This document shows positions 46,480-55,280 of a DNA stretch of 64,000 bases, piece by piece. Source of the DNA: Nocardia vaccinii NBRC 15922 (GTDB lineage Bacteria > Actinomycetota > Actinomycetes > Mycobacteriales > Mycobacteriaceae); the NCBI RefSeq assembly GCF_001613305.1, contig NZ_BDCC01000019.1, positions 1-64,000 of the forward strand, given 5' to 3'. The notes under the pieces were generated by a model. The model had not been told where the DNA came from. It made no database searches and saw only the letters and a list, made by a program, of their open reading frames with translations. Numbering within the stretch: the first letter of the stretch is position 1; every line of letters starts with the position of its first letter. A program made the position numbers and the translations under genes.

Positions 46480-47654
46480 GCGCCACGAGGTTGCATCCGG
46501 TCTTCGGTTCCGCATCCGGCCCGCGCATCGGGAACCGGCTCGCTCGTCCCGGCGGTGCGGCGGTGGGGCAGGAGTGTCGCCCGCGGATCGGCTCGGTGAC
46601 CGTCGGGGGCAGTGGGGGAGATCCGGCCGCGCCGCACGATTGCGGTACCGCCGCGCAACCGTGTGCGACGTCCGCCGAGCAGGCCCGGATCCATCGGCGG
46701 CGGGATGCGCTCGCCCAGGGCGTGACCGACGATCAGATCCGCCGGATGTGCACGGGCGGGCGGTGGCGGCGGCTGCGGCGCGGGATCTATTCGGAGGAGG
46801 CGGTCTACGCGGAACTGGATGCGGTTGCCCGCCACCGCGTTCTGGCCGCGGCGGTGTTGCCCGATATGGCGGCCGACGCTGTGGTGAGTCACCAGTCGGC
46901 GGCGGCGATCTACGGTGCGCCGATCTGGGCCGCGCCGATGGATCGCCTGTGCGTGACCCGTAACCGCCGAAACGGCGGCCGGATCAAGCCGGATCTGAAG
47001 GTGCATTGCGCACCGATCGATTCCGTGGCCGAGGTGGGCGGCCTGCTGTTGAGTACACCCGCGCGCACCATCGTCGATCTGGGGCGTACGGTCGCGTTCG
47101 AGTCCGCGGTCGTCGCGGGCGACTGGCTGGCCCGCGAATACGGCGTCACCGCGGCCGATCTCGACGTGGAATTGCAGGCGGCCGGTCGACGCCGCGGGAT
47201 CGATCGAGCACGGCAGGTCGTCGGATTCCTGAATCCGCACAGTGAGAGCGTCGGCGAGTCGCGCAGCCGGGTGATGCTGCGCGACCTCGGCCTGCCGATA
47301 CCGCAGTCGCAAGGCGACGTCTTCACCGCCGAGGGCAGATTTCTGGGCCGGGTCGACTTCTATTTCGGCGATACCGGCATCGTCGGTGAATTCGACGGCC
47401 GCACCCGCTACGGCCGCCGGACCCACCCTGGCCACGATCCGGCGGACGCGGCCGCGACCGAGAGACGACGTGAGGATGCCCTGCGCGGCACAGGTTTCCA
47501 CGTCATCCGCTGGACCTGGGACGAACTGCCCACCGACGCGGTGACCGCTCGCTTCCGCGCCGCGCTGGCCCGCATCGGCCGCCGGCGCCCGCAGGGACAC
47601 ATCCGCCGATCATCCCTACCCGAACCCACGCCCTTGCTGATCCGAAGTATCTGA
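46476..47654 (+). CDS. AbiEi antitoxin-like / DUF559 endonuclease-like protein
   Basis: A protein of up to 392 residues. After a variable N-terminus (about 65 residues) comes a winged-helix part like the AbiEi antitoxin N-terminal domain (LAQGVTDDQIRRMCTGGRWRRLRRGIYSEEA) and the block VSHQSAAAIYGAP. The C-terminal part resembles DUF559/Vsr-like PD-(D/E)XK nucleases: FLGRVDFYFGDTGIVGEFDGRTRYGR and FHVIRWTWDEL, with candidate metal ligands in RVDF and EFDG. Such orphan proteins are abundant in actinobacteria and no toxin gene is adjacent here. The start is uncertain (GTG 46476, or GTG 46560 and later). Confidence 0.8.
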   Translation: MSATRLHPVFGSASGPRIGNRLARPGGAAVGQECRPRIGSVTVGGSGGDPAAPHDCGTAAQPCATSAEQARIHRRRDALAQGVTDDQIRRMCTGGRWRRLRRGIYSEEAVYAELDAVARHRVLAAAVLPDMAADAVVSHQSAAAIYGAPIWAAPMDRLCVTRNRRNGGRIKPDLKVHCAPIDSVAEVGGLLLSTPARTIVDLGRTVAFESAVVAGDWLAREYGVTAADLDVELQAAGRRRGIDRARQVVGFLNPHSESVGESRSRVMLRDLGLPIPQSQGDVFTAEGRFLGRVDFYFGDTGIVGEFDGRTRYGRRTHPGHDPADAAATERRREDALRGTGFHVIRWTWDELPTDAVTARFRAALARIGRRRPQGHIRRSSLPEPTPLLIRSI

Positions 47655-47917
47655 GCGACAGCGGTATCCGGGCCGAAAGGTACATTCGTCCCGGCTCGGA
47701 CGGTGGTAGCCGTCCGGGCCGGGGCAGTCGACCGGCGGCGCATCGGTTCCGGTCGTCCGGGCGCGACATGCCAGGGGCCTGCGAACTGTGCTCCCGATGC
47801 CGGACGGCGATCTCCCTTTCCTCGACTTTGGTACAGCTACCGAAGAGTTCGGCGGCCGGGCGTTGTTCGCCGTCCCGCTGACGACTCCGAACCTCGGGAG
47901 GCGGGTGAGGTCGGGCG

Positions 47918-47936
47918 CGGCCGCACGATGCGGCCG
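47918..47936 (-). terminator. Hairpin after the alpha/beta hydrolase gene
   Basis: A perfect 8-bp stem CGGCCGCA (47918-47925) with TGCGGCCG (47929-47936) lies 14 bases beyond the hydrolase stop. The 295-base gap 47655-47949 otherwise holds only a weak short frame starting at 47797 (MPDGDLPFLDFGTATEEF) that cannot be supported as a gene. Confidence 0.45.
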
Positions 47937-47949
47937 ATCCGCTTCGTGC

Positions 47950-48831
47950 TCAAGCGGTTTCGGCCGCCAGGGACAGCAGTCGTGTGCGGACCAGGTCGGG
48001 ACGCTCCTCGGGGATGAAATGTCCGCAGCCGGGGACGTATTCGACGGTGTAGTCGGTGGCGTCGGCGGTTTCGGCGGCGGCCAGTGAATGGTGGATGGCG
48101 CCATCGGCGGTACCGAAGAGGGCACGGATCGGGAGGGTGGCGCGACGTCGTTCGCCGCGTCGCAGGGCGGGGACCTCGCGCAGCAGGAAGGTGCGGTACG
48201 TGTCGGTGGCCGCGCGGGCGGTGACCGGATCGCGGAAACGATCGGTATAGGCGTGCACCACATCCGGTGTGAATTCGGTGGAGTCGGCGACCGCGAACCG
48301 GAATAACAGATCCAGGAAGGGAGTGTGCTGTTGCAGCGGCATACCCAGTGCCGCGACGAGAGGTTGATACAGCAGGAACCGCCACACATGTGGCGCGAGG
48401 GTGCGCGGGGTCTGCCACGGGTGCGCGATGTTCAGCGGCACGAATCCGGAGAACCGCTCGGGTTCGCGCAGGACCATGCGGAAGCCGACATATCCGCCCC
48501 AGTCGTGACCGACCAGCAGCGTGCGTTCGGAGGTCAGCGAATCCAGCAGGGCGAGCACATCACTGGCGACTTCCTCCTTGAGCCAGCGGTGCGGAGCCGG
48601 ACCGGACCAGCCGTACCCGGGCAGATCCGGCGCGATGATCCGCAGTCCGGGCGGTGGGTCGGCGAGCAGGTGCCGATATGCGTAGTGGTGCTGTGGCCAG
48701 CCGTGCAGTGCGAGAACCGGCCGGCCGTCGACAGGACCCGCCTCGGTGACGTGGAACCGCACACCGCGGGCGGTGATATGGCCGCGGCGCACTCCGGCGA
48801 TGTCCGGAGGCTGTGAGATCGCATCGGGCAT
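47950..48831 (-). CDS. Alpha/beta hydrolase (epoxide hydrolase/haloalkane dehalogenase-like)
   Basis: A 293-residue cytoplasmic hydrolase. The oxyanion-hole HGWPQ is near residue 43, the nucleophile elbow GHDWGG near 109 carries an aspartate nucleophile as in epoxide hydrolases and dehalogenases, and the catalytic histidine is in PGCGHFIPEE near 273. Substrate unknown. No Shine-Dalgarno is seen before the ATG at 48831; TAGCAT lies five bases upstream, so a leaderless message is possible. It is divergent from the next membrane protein gene. Confidence 0.9.
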   Translation of the reverse strand: MPDAISQPPDIAGVRRGHITARGVRFHVTEAGPVDGRPVLALHGWPQHHYAYRHLLADPPPGLRIIAPDLPGYGWSGPAPHRWLKEEVASDVLALLDSLTSERTLLVGHDWGGYVGFRMVLREPERFSGFVPLNIAHPWQTPRTLAPHVWRFLLYQPLVAALGMPLQQHTPFLDLLFRFAVADSTEFTPDVVHAYTDRFRDPVTARAATDTYRTFLLREVPALRRGERRRATLPIRALFGTADGAIHHSLAAAETADATDYTVEYVPGCGHFIPEERPDLVRTRLLSLAAETA

Positions 48832-48975
48832 ATCCGATGCTAACCGTCCGCAACCCGGCGAGTCGTCACCCGAAGGATTTCGGCGTCCGCGAGGATAATT
48901 AAGGCGCTGGGCGCGACAATGGGTGCGGCAGCGGCGACGAGCCGTCGCGCACCGCGGGAGCAGGGAGGACGGGCG

Positions 48976-49458
48976 ATGCCGAACAAGTTCGAGTCACCCC
49001 CGGGCTGGGCGCCACCCGGTGCGCAGTTCCAGAGCCGTGGCGTAACCGGCCGCACCGTGACAGGTGTGCTGATCGCGCTGGTGATGACGCCGATCGGTAT
49101 CGCCTTCGCGGCCAAGGGCGGTGCGGATATCCGGTATTGGGTGATCATCGGCGGTGTCACGGACCGATGGACCGCGGCCGGTGAGATCATCGTCGGATCG
49201 GTGCTGCTGATGCTGGTGGCGGCGATGGCCGCGTTCTCCCCGGCGGGCACCTTCGTGGCCGGGCTGGTGTTCGGCGTGTTCCCGGGAATTCTGCACATCC
49301 TGTTCCCGGACGACACCTTCCGCCTGATCGGCGATCTACCGTCCATCGATTCCACCTGGCAGGTGGCGCTGCATTCCTGGGTCACCAACGGATTCGCGCT
49401 GATCTCCGGATTCATGCTGATGGGAGCGGGTTTCGCCGGATTGATCCGCAGGCGTTGA
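48976..49458 (+). CDS. Hypothetical membrane protein
   Basis: A 160-residue predicted integral membrane protein. A polar, proline-rich N-terminus (MPNKFESPPGWAPPGAQF) is followed by four hydrophobic segments, about residues 30-50, 70-90, 93-112 and 133-153. Similar four-helix proteins of unknown function occur in nocardiae. The ATG at 48976 follows GGGAGGACGGGCG, a strong ribosome binding site. It converges on a 58-residue membrane protein with seven bases between stops. Confidence 0.78.
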   Translation: MPNKFESPPGWAPPGAQFQSRGVTGRTVTGVLIALVMTPIGIAFAAKGGADIRYWVIIGGVTDRWTAAGEIIVGSVLLMLVAAMAAFSPAGTFVAGLVFGVFPGILHILFPDDTFRLIGDLPSIDSTWQVALHSWVTNGFALISGFMLMGAGFAGLIRRR

Positions 49459-49465
49459 GGCGAAT

Positions 49466-49642
49466 TCACGAGTAGTCGCGGAAGCTCATCACGAATCCGA
49501 CGGCCGCGAGCAGGAACAGCAGGACGTACGCGATCACCCGGAGCGCCGTTGTCGGCAGTTCGTGTACCAACAGGGCGCTGACGAAGGCGACCAGCATCAT
49601 CAGCGTCCCGAGGAACGCTGTCCGGCGCGGATGTCCTGCCAT
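49466..49642 (-). CDS. Small two-helix membrane protein
   Basis: A 58-residue protein with two hydrophobic helices, about residues 9-27 (FLGTLMMLVAFVSALLVHE) and 33-52 (LRVIAYVLLFLLAAVGFVM). The ATG at 49642 gives a positively charged start (MAGHPRRTA). The ribosome binding site is weak. No function can be given; its size and hydrophobicity rather than homology support it. Confidence 0.5.
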   Translation of the reverse strand: MAGHPRRTAFLGTLMMLVAFVSALLVHELPTTALRVIAYVLLFLLAAVGFVMSFRDYS

Positions 49643-49738
49643 GAGGACTGGGTACCCGAACGAGCGCTGATTTCCCGCGACCCCGGGCGGACGGCGTGTC
49701 GGCGTGTGCCCGTTCGGCGGAGGCGGCACGGTAGCCGT

Positions 49739-50584
49739 ATGCAGGTGACCGCAGGACCATTCCGACGCATCTACGATCCGAGTGACGGCGAGACGCATCC
49801 GTGGTACATCAACGACCACACCGTGATTCGCGACCGGACCGGGCTCTGGCATCTGTTCGGGATCACCCATCCGGAGCCGGCCGACCCGTGGGACGAGACC
49901 AGGTTCGCACACGCCACCGCCGAACATCTGCTGGGGCCGTGGACGAAACAGCCGCCCGCGCTGGAAGTGGATCATGAGTACGGCGAGACGCACCTGTGGG
50001 CTCCGTACGTCGTCGACAGCGGCGCGGGCTATCTCATGTTCTACGACGGCGGCGGCGAGGACCGCACCGCGACCGCGATGAATCTGGCGACCTCCACCGA
50101 TCTGCGGAACTGGACACGTCGGCCGCGGGGCCCGGTGTTCCGCGACGGCTACGACGCCCGCGATCCGATGGTGCTGCGCTTGGACGACCGCTGGGTGATG
50201 TACTACTGCGCGACCAGCGAGCCGGCGGGCGGCAACCACGTGGTCGCCTACCGCACCAGCACCGATCTCGTGCACTGGGGCGACCGCGCGATCGCCTACA
50301 CCGATCCGGCCACCGGCACCGGGGCGGGACCGACCGAATCACCGTTCGTGGTGCGGCACAACGATTTCTGGTACCTGTTCATCGGACCGCGCCCCGATTA
50401 CGTCGGCACCGACGTCTTCCGCAGCGCCGATCCACTGCACTTCCGCGCCCAGGATCGCGTCGGCCATATCGAAGCCCACGCCGCGGAGATGGTCGCCGAT
50501 GGTGACGACTGGTGGATCACCACCGCGGGGTGGGGTCAGGGCGGCGTCCATATCGCGCCGCTGCATTTCGCCGACCCGGCCTGA
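49739..50584 (+). CDS. GH43/GH32-like beta-propeller glycosidase family protein
   Basis: A 281-residue protein of the five-bladed beta-propeller glycosidase fold (GH43/32/68/130 group). Repeated blade patterns are seen: DHTVIRDRTGLWHLFGITH, HLWAPYVVDSGAGYLMFYDGGG, ARDPMVLRLDDRWVMYYCAT, TESPFVVRHNDFWYLFIG and AAEMVADGDDWWIT. Conserved acids (Asp in NDHTV, Asp in ARDPMV, Glu in TESPFV) fit the catalytic triad of GH43. No signal peptide is apparent. Substrate unknown. A sugar kinase lies downstream after a 413-base gap (50585-50997) in which I see no gene. Confidence 0.78.
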   Translation: MQVTAGPFRRIYDPSDGETHPWYINDHTVIRDRTGLWHLFGITHPEPADPWDETRFAHATAEHLLGPWTKQPPALEVDHEYGETHLWAPYVVDSGAGYLMFYDGGGEDRTATAMNLATSTDLRNWTRRPRGPVFRDGYDARDPMVLRLDDRWVMYYCATSEPAGGNHVVAYRTSTDLVHWGDRAIAYTDPATGTGAGPTESPFVVRHNDFWYLFIGPRPDYVGTDVFRSADPLHFRAQDRVGHIEAHAAEMVADGDDWWITTAGWGQGGVHIAPLHFADPA

Positions 50585-50997
50585 ACGAGTGCCGTCGACC
50601 GGTCCACCCGGGCGAGGGCTTTCGCGCCCCTGGGACAACGAAATCCGTTCGGACGGACCCGCTCGGCTTCGTGCACCGATGATCGGAGGAACGGTCGGCA
50701 CGGACCTCCTCGCCGCTGCGGCCGGGCTGAATGTCGATCCGCCCGGAACCCGGACGCTGATCTTCCCGCTATGGGGTCGTCTGTCGACTCGGGCAGCTGC
50801 CGCATCGGCGTGGATGCAGACACCGGGCGTGGCATCTCTCCGGATGGAATCCGGGCAGAGTTGGTGAATCGCGGTCGGCCGAGGCGCTGGCCTGTAATTC
50901 TGGTGACGTCGGCCGATCGGCCCCGCACGGCGGGCGGGACGGGACGACGCGGGTTGGCAGGCGATGCATCCGGGCAGGCGAGGAAAGGGCAGCGCTG

Positions 50998-52476
50998 ATG
51001 TTTCTCGGGATCGATATCGGCACCTCCGGTTCCAAGGGTGTGCTGGTTGCCGGGGACGGCACCATTGTGGCGAGATCCGAACGGGCGCATGGGGTTTCGA
51101 CGCCGCACCCCGGTTGGGTCGAGCACGACGCGGAGACCGTGTGGTGGGCAGATTTCGTCGCGATCACCCGGGAACTGCTCGATGCGGCGGGGCAGGAGTC
51201 AGTGGACGGGCTGGCGGTCAGCGGTATCGGCCCGTGCCTGTTGCCCGCCGACGCCGCGGGCGCGCCGCTTCGTCCGGCCGTGCTCTACGGCGTGGACACC
51301 CGAGCGACCGCCGAGATCGCGGAACTGAACGTGGAATTCGGTGCGGAACAGGTGCTTTCGCGTGCGGGTTCGCCACTCACCAGTCAGGCCGTCGGGCCGA
51401 AGGTGCGCTGGCTGGCGCGGCACGAACCCGATGTCTACGCACGCACCCGAATGCTGCTGATGGCGAGTTCCTTTCTCGTGCAACGTCTCACCGGGCGCTA
51501 TGTACTCGACCACCAGTCGGCGAGCCAGTGCGTGCCGATGTACGACCTGCGCCGCCGCGAATGGGCCGCGGATTGGGCGGATTCGGTCGCGCCCGGGCTC
51601 GAGCTGCCCGAATTGTGTTGGCCCACGGAGGTTATCGGTCGAGTGACGCGAGGCGCGGCCGCCGCCACCGGACTTCCGGCCGGTCTGCCCGTCACCGCAG
51701 GCACTGTCGACGCTTGGGCCGAGGCCACCAGTGTGGGGGTGCGCGCGCCCGGCGACGCCATGGTCATGTACGGCACCACCATGTTCCTGGTGCAGGTGCT
51801 GACCGACCCGCGCCCGCATCCGGGTCTGTGGGGGACGTGCGGAACCTGGCCCGGCACCTACACTCTCGCCGCCGGAATGGCCACCTCCGGCGCGGTGACC
51901 GACTGGTTGCGCCGCCTGGTCGGCGGGGATTTCACCGACCTGGTCGTCGAGGCGGGCGAGGTTCCGCCCGGCAGTCGCGGGCTGATCATGCTGCCCTATT
52001 TCGCCGGTGAACGCACGCCGCTGTTCGATCCGGATGCTCGCGGCATCGTCGCGGGCCTGACCCTGGCTCACGGTCGGGCCGAGCTCTATCGCGCGGCGCT
52101 CGAGGGCATCGGCTACGGAGTGCGTCACAATCTGGAGGCGATGGCCGAAGCGGGTGGCCGGGCGCATCGGCTCGTCGCGGTCGGGGGCGGCACCAAGGGC
52201 GGTCTGTGGACGCGGATCGTCTCCGATATCACTGGATTGCCGCAACAGCTCCCGGCCGAGACCGTCGGCGCCTGCCTCGGTGACGCGATGCTCGCCGCCG
52301 AGGCGGCGGGTGTGGATACCGCCCGATGGAATCCGGTGGTCACTACGGTCGAGCCCGATCCGGCGCACACCGAGCTGTACGCGCAGTACTACCGGCACTA
52401 TCGCGCGCTGTACGAATCCACCTGCGACGCAGCGCATTTCCTAGCAGCAGAGCAGCACCGCACCGCCGCACGGTGA
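50998..52476 (+). CDS. FGGY family carbohydrate kinase (xylulokinase-like)
   Basis: Sugar kinase of 492 residues. The N-terminal phosphate loop FLGIDIGTSGSKGVLV and the FGGY-type C-terminal block GIGYGVRHNLEAM with VAVGGGTKGGLWTRIVSDITGLP are typical of xylulokinases and related enzymes. A catalytic aspartate is expected in GTVDAWAEA near residue 240. The exact substrate cannot be read from sequence; a pentulose such as xylulose is possible. AAAGGG lies before the ATG at 50998. No transporter or isomerase is adjacent. Confidence 0.9.
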   Translation: MFLGIDIGTSGSKGVLVAGDGTIVARSERAHGVSTPHPGWVEHDAETVWWADFVAITRELLDAAGQESVDGLAVSGIGPCLLPADAAGAPLRPAVLYGVDTRATAEIAELNVEFGAEQVLSRAGSPLTSQAVGPKVRWLARHEPDVYARTRMLLMASSFLVQRLTGRYVLDHQSASQCVPMYDLRRREWAADWADSVAPGLELPELCWPTEVIGRVTRGAAAATGLPAGLPVTAGTVDAWAEATSVGVRAPGDAMVMYGTTMFLVQVLTDPRPHPGLWGTCGTWPGTYTLAAGMATSGAVTDWLRRLVGGDFTDLVVEAGEVPPGSRGLIMLPYFAGERTPLFDPDARGIVAGLTLAHGRAELYRAALEGIGYGVRHNLEAMAEAGGRAHRLVAVGGGTKGGLWTRIVSDITGLPQQLPAETVGACLGDAMLAAEAAGVDTARWNPVVTTVEPDPAHTELYAQYYRHYRALYESTCDAAHFLAAEQHRTAAR

Positions 52477-52602
52477 TCTCGCGCCGAGGTGCCCACCCAA
52501 CTGGGTCGCGGACTTTCCGCACTGCCGCGCGGACCGTGGGCCGACCTCTCCGCGCGGCCGCAATTGTTGCTTCTCGAGCCTCACGATCGCACTGTGGCGT
52601 CA

Positions 52603-52648
52603 ATATGGAATGTATGCTCTAATTCGATATAGAGGGAACATTCCATAT
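52603..52648. promoter_or_regulatory. 46-bp concentric palindrome upstream of the SRPBCC-like gene
   Basis: The outer 11-base arms ATATGGAATGT (52603-52613) and ACATTCCATAT (52638-52648) and the inner arms CTCTA (52617-52621) and TAGAG (52630-52634) share one centre at 52625.5. The element is AT-rich within GC-rich DNA and ends 46 bases before the next start codon. It could be a repressor operator overlapping the promoter or, less likely, a terminator for the FGGY kinase gene 127 bases upstream. Confidence 0.6.
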
Positions 52649-52693
52649 CGAACCGGCCGCGCCCCGGAGGCTCGGCCGAGAGGGTGATTCACG

Positions 52694-53224
52694 ATGGCTG
52701 TGCTCAATATCCACACCCGCCGCATCTCGGCGCCCGCAGCGCGGGCGGGGGCTCTGCTCGATACCCTCGCCGGGCCCGGCGACCGGCTCTGGCCGGGTGA
52801 TGCGTGGCCGCCGCTGGTGCTGGACCGGCCGCTGTCGGCGGGCGCGTCCGGTGGTCACGGCGTGGTCCGCTACACGGTGCAGGGGTATCAGCCGGGTAGC
52901 TGGCTGAACTGCCGATTCGATCGGGTCTTCGGCACCACGGGCGTCGAGGGCTTCCACGAATTCCTGGTCCTCGACGCGGGAGGCGAGACGCTCCTGGTCC
53001 ATCAGTTGGCGGCGCGGCTGAGCGGCCGGTTCCGGCTGATCTGGCCGCTGGCCGTGCGCTGGCTGCACGATGCGCTGATCGAGGATCTGCTCGATCGCGC
53101 CGAATTCGAGCTCACCGGATCAGTGCGCACCCCGGCGCGCTGGAACCGATATGTGCGGCTGCTGCGCGCCGCACTCGGCCGGACCGGAACTTCCGAGCCT
53201 CGGGCCGCAGCTCACGCGGTGTAG
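52694..53224 (+). CDS. SRPBCC-like hypothetical protein
   Basis: A 176-residue cytoplasmic protein. The pattern RISAPAARAGALLDTLAGPGDRLWP, HGVVRYTVQGYQPGSWLNCRFD, GFHEFLVLDAGGETLLVHQLAARL and a long C-terminal helix with WPLAVRWLHDALIEDLLDRAE suggests a START/SRPBCC-type hydrophobic-ligand pocket, but this is a fold guess. The ATG at 52694 has GAGAGG upstream. The 46-bp concentric palindrome just before it suggests tight regulation by a dimeric repressor not encoded nearby. Confidence 0.68.
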   Translation: MAVLNIHTRRISAPAARAGALLDTLAGPGDRLWPGDAWPPLVLDRPLSAGASGGHGVVRYTVQGYQPGSWLNCRFDRVFGTTGVEGFHEFLVLDAGGETLLVHQLAARLSGRFRLIWPLAVRWLHDALIEDLLDRAEFELTGSVRTPARWNRYVRLLRAALGRTGTSEPRAAAHAV

Positions 53225-53323
53225 CGTGGCGGTCCGGAGTGGGTGTCCCGGACAGTGACGTGGCCCGGGATTCGTGAAAGAATCCGAAACTATGCAGGCG
53301 AGTTGTGATTTCGGGAGGGCCGC

Positions 53324-53803
53324 ATGCCGACGCAGGCGCTGAATGAGCAGAATTTCCAGCAGGTCGTCTCGCGTGGCGGCATCGTTCTGGTGGACTTCTG
53401 GGCGACCTGGTGCGGATGGTGCACCAGATTCGCGCCGGTGTACGAGGAGTCCTCGCGCATGCACCCGGATATCGTGCACGCCACCGTCGATGCCGACGCC
53501 GAACAGCAGTTGGCGGCCATCGCGCAGGTCAGCAGCCTGCCGACCCTGATCGCTTTCCGCGACGGCCTGCCGGTCTACTCCGAGCCCGGTTTCAAGACCT
53601 CCGAACAACTGGAAAACGTTGTGCAGGAGATCATGTGGCTGGATATGGACGAGGTCCGCCGCGAGCTGGTCCGACAGAATCCGGAACTGGCGAACGCGCC
53701 GGAGATGGCTCAGCAGAATACGCCCGCCGACCGCAGCGCGGGACTCGCCGACGGGCCGCTCCGCTACGGCTGGCCCGGTCTGCGGGGCGCGGTACTGTTC
53801 TGA
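53324..53803 (+). CDS. Thioredoxin-fold protein with C-terminal extension
   Basis: A 159-residue disulfide reductase-like protein. The thioredoxin domain covers residues 1-108 with the active site WCGWC (Cys30, Cys33; GW instead of the usual GP) and the cis-proline in SLPTL near residue 69. About 50 extra residues follow (DEVRRELVRQNPELANAPEM...). No signal peptide, so it is cytoplasmic. The ATG at 53324 has GGGAGG upstream. Its last 40 bases overlap the converging MFS transporter gene. Confidence 0.9.
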   Translation: MPTQALNEQNFQQVVSRGGIVLVDFWATWCGWCTRFAPVYEESSRMHPDIVHATVDADAEQQLAAIAQVSSLPTLIAFRDGLPVYSEPGFKTSEQLENVVQEIMWLDMDEVRRELVRQNPELANAPEMAQQNTPADRSAGLADGPLRYGWPGLRGAVLF

Positions 53804-55209
53804 GCCGGTGCGCCGGGCCGGTACGCCAGCCCGGCGACGGCGGCGAGCAGGCCGACCGCCACCATGTACACCCATCCGGCGCGATAATCGCCGAGTCCGG
53901 GAACGACCGCACGGGCCAGGATGGCGGTCAGAATCGCCACACCCAGTGCGGAACTGGTCTGTCGCGCCATCATCAACGTCCCCGAACCCAGGGAGAGCTG
54001 ATCGGCGGGCAGTAGTGCCGAGGCCCCGAACAGCGGCGGTTGCAGCAGCGCGGTACTGGCTCCGGCGAGGATCGCGCCGGGTAGGAACATGATCGGATAC
54101 GACGTGGTGAGTCCGGCCGTGGCGATCCACCATGCCGCGCCCAGTGCGATCGTCGCTCCGCCCAGCGCCGCGCAGGCTCGCGCGCCGATCCGGGCCACGA
54201 GGCGTCCGGACAGCGGTGAGAGCAGCAGGCAGCTGATCGGGATGGGCGCGATGCCCAGGCTCGCGGTCAGCTGCGAGTAGTGCCACTGTTGGGTCAGGAA
54301 CAGCGTGGCCTCCAGGATGAGGGCGGCGAAGGCCAGGTAGTAGGCGAACACTCCGGCCGTGGCGATCCGGAACAGCTTGTGCCGCAAGACCGCCGGGCTC
54401 ACCACCGGATCCGGGTGACGTCGCACGTGCCGGCCGAACGTGCCCGCGAGCGCCGAAGCGGCCAGCAGGGCGCCCACCGTGGCGGGCGAGGTGTATCCCC
54501 AGTCCGACGCCTGGACGAACGCGGTGGTCAGGGCGGCGGTGGCGGCGAGAATCAGTGTCGCGCCGAACAAGTCGAGTTTTCGTCCGGCCTGACCGCGAAT
54601 ATCGGGCAGCACACGCAGCCCGAAGAGGAAGGCCGCCACCGTGAACGGGATGTTGAGCAGGAAGATCCAGCGCCATCCCGCCTGCAACAGCAGTCCACCG
54701 ATCACCGGACCGCTGCCCGCGCCCGCGGCGGCGATCGCGGTCCAGATCCCCATCACGGTCGGGTGTTCACGGGCGTCGAACGAGGGCAGTACCAGTCCGA
54801 GCCCGGTCGGTACCAGCAGTGCCGCCGCGGCGGCCTGCACGACGCGGGCGGCGATGAGCGCGCCCAGGCCGGGCGCGGCCGCGCAGGCGACCGAGGCCAG
54901 TCCGAAAAGCGCTATGCCGAGCAGGAATCCGCGTTTGCGCCCGGTGTCGTCGGCGAGACGTCCGGCGGGCACCAGCAGTGCGGCCATGACGATCGTATAG
55001 GCGTTGAGCACCCAGGACACCGTGCTCGCCGATGCGTGACCGAAGGAGGTCTGCAGCGTCGGAAAGGCGACCGTGACGGCGAAAAGGTCCAGAATGGCCA
55101 GATATTGGGCGACGGCCGCGACCGCGAGCACCCGCCATCGTCGCGGCGATGCGGCCAGGGATACGGACTCTACCGGCGCAGGCCCATTGATACTGGCAGA
55201 AACAGTCAT
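53764..55209 (-). CDS. MFS transporter (DHA2 type)
   Basis: A membrane transporter of 481 residues with about 14 predicted helices and the drug-efflux signature PAGRLADDTGRKRGFLLGIALFG in the first cytoplasmic loop; SWVLNAYTIVMAALLVPAG precedes it and is typical of EmrB/QacA-like proton-driven efflux pumps. It is divergent from a GlxA-type AraC regulator across 71 bases. No Shine-Dalgarno of note lies before the ATG at 55209. The substrate is unknown. The C-terminus overlaps the thioredoxin gene by 40 bases. Confidence 0.9.
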   Translation of the reverse strand: MTVSASINGPAPVESVSLAASPRRWRVLAVAAVAQYLAILDLFAVTVAFPTLQTSFGHASASTVSWVLNAYTIVMAALLVPAGRLADDTGRKRGFLLGIALFGLASVACAAAPGLGALIAARVVQAAAAALLVPTGLGLVLPSFDAREHPTVMGIWTAIAAAGAGSGPVIGGLLLQAGWRWIFLLNIPFTVAAFLFGLRVLPDIRGQAGRKLDLFGATLILAATAALTTAFVQASDWGYTSPATVGALLAASALAGTFGRHVRRHPDPVVSPAVLRHKLFRIATAGVFAYYLAFAALILEATLFLTQQWHYSQLTASLGIAPIPISCLLLSPLSGRLVARIGARACAALGGATIALGAAWWIATAGLTTSYPIMFLPGAILAGASTALLQPPLFGASALLPADQLSLGSGTLMMARQTSSALGVAILTAILARAVVPGLGDYRAGWVYMVAVGLLAAVAGLAYRPGAPAQNSTAPRRPGQP

Positions 55210-55268
55210 GGGTGCAACTATCCAGTCACGGCACGAGCGCGGCCAGTGGCAGAATTGACAATATGCGC

Positions 55269-55274
55269 TAGATT
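55269..55274 (+). promoter_or_regulatory. -10 element of the AraC gene, predicted leaderless promoter
   Basis: TAGATT ends six bases before the ATG at 55281 with no Shine-Dalgarno between. A TTGACA at 55255-55260 is too close to serve as its -35. Confidence 0.4.
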
Positions 55275-55280
55275 ATCGAC

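Noticed and set aside
47788..48087. Short frame beginning MLPMPDGDLPFLDFGTATEEFGG
   Set aside because: The beginning looks protein-like, but the frame soon runs antisense into the alpha/beta hydrolase gene, has no ribosome binding site and no known family.
50585..50997. Short frames in the gap before the FGGY kinase gene
   Set aside because: None has a ribosome binding site, family similarity or convincing composition.
52603..52648. Palindrome as the end of an insertion sequence or an attachment site
   Set aside because: No transposase, integrase or second copy of the arms was noticed in the window, so a regulatory reading is simpler.
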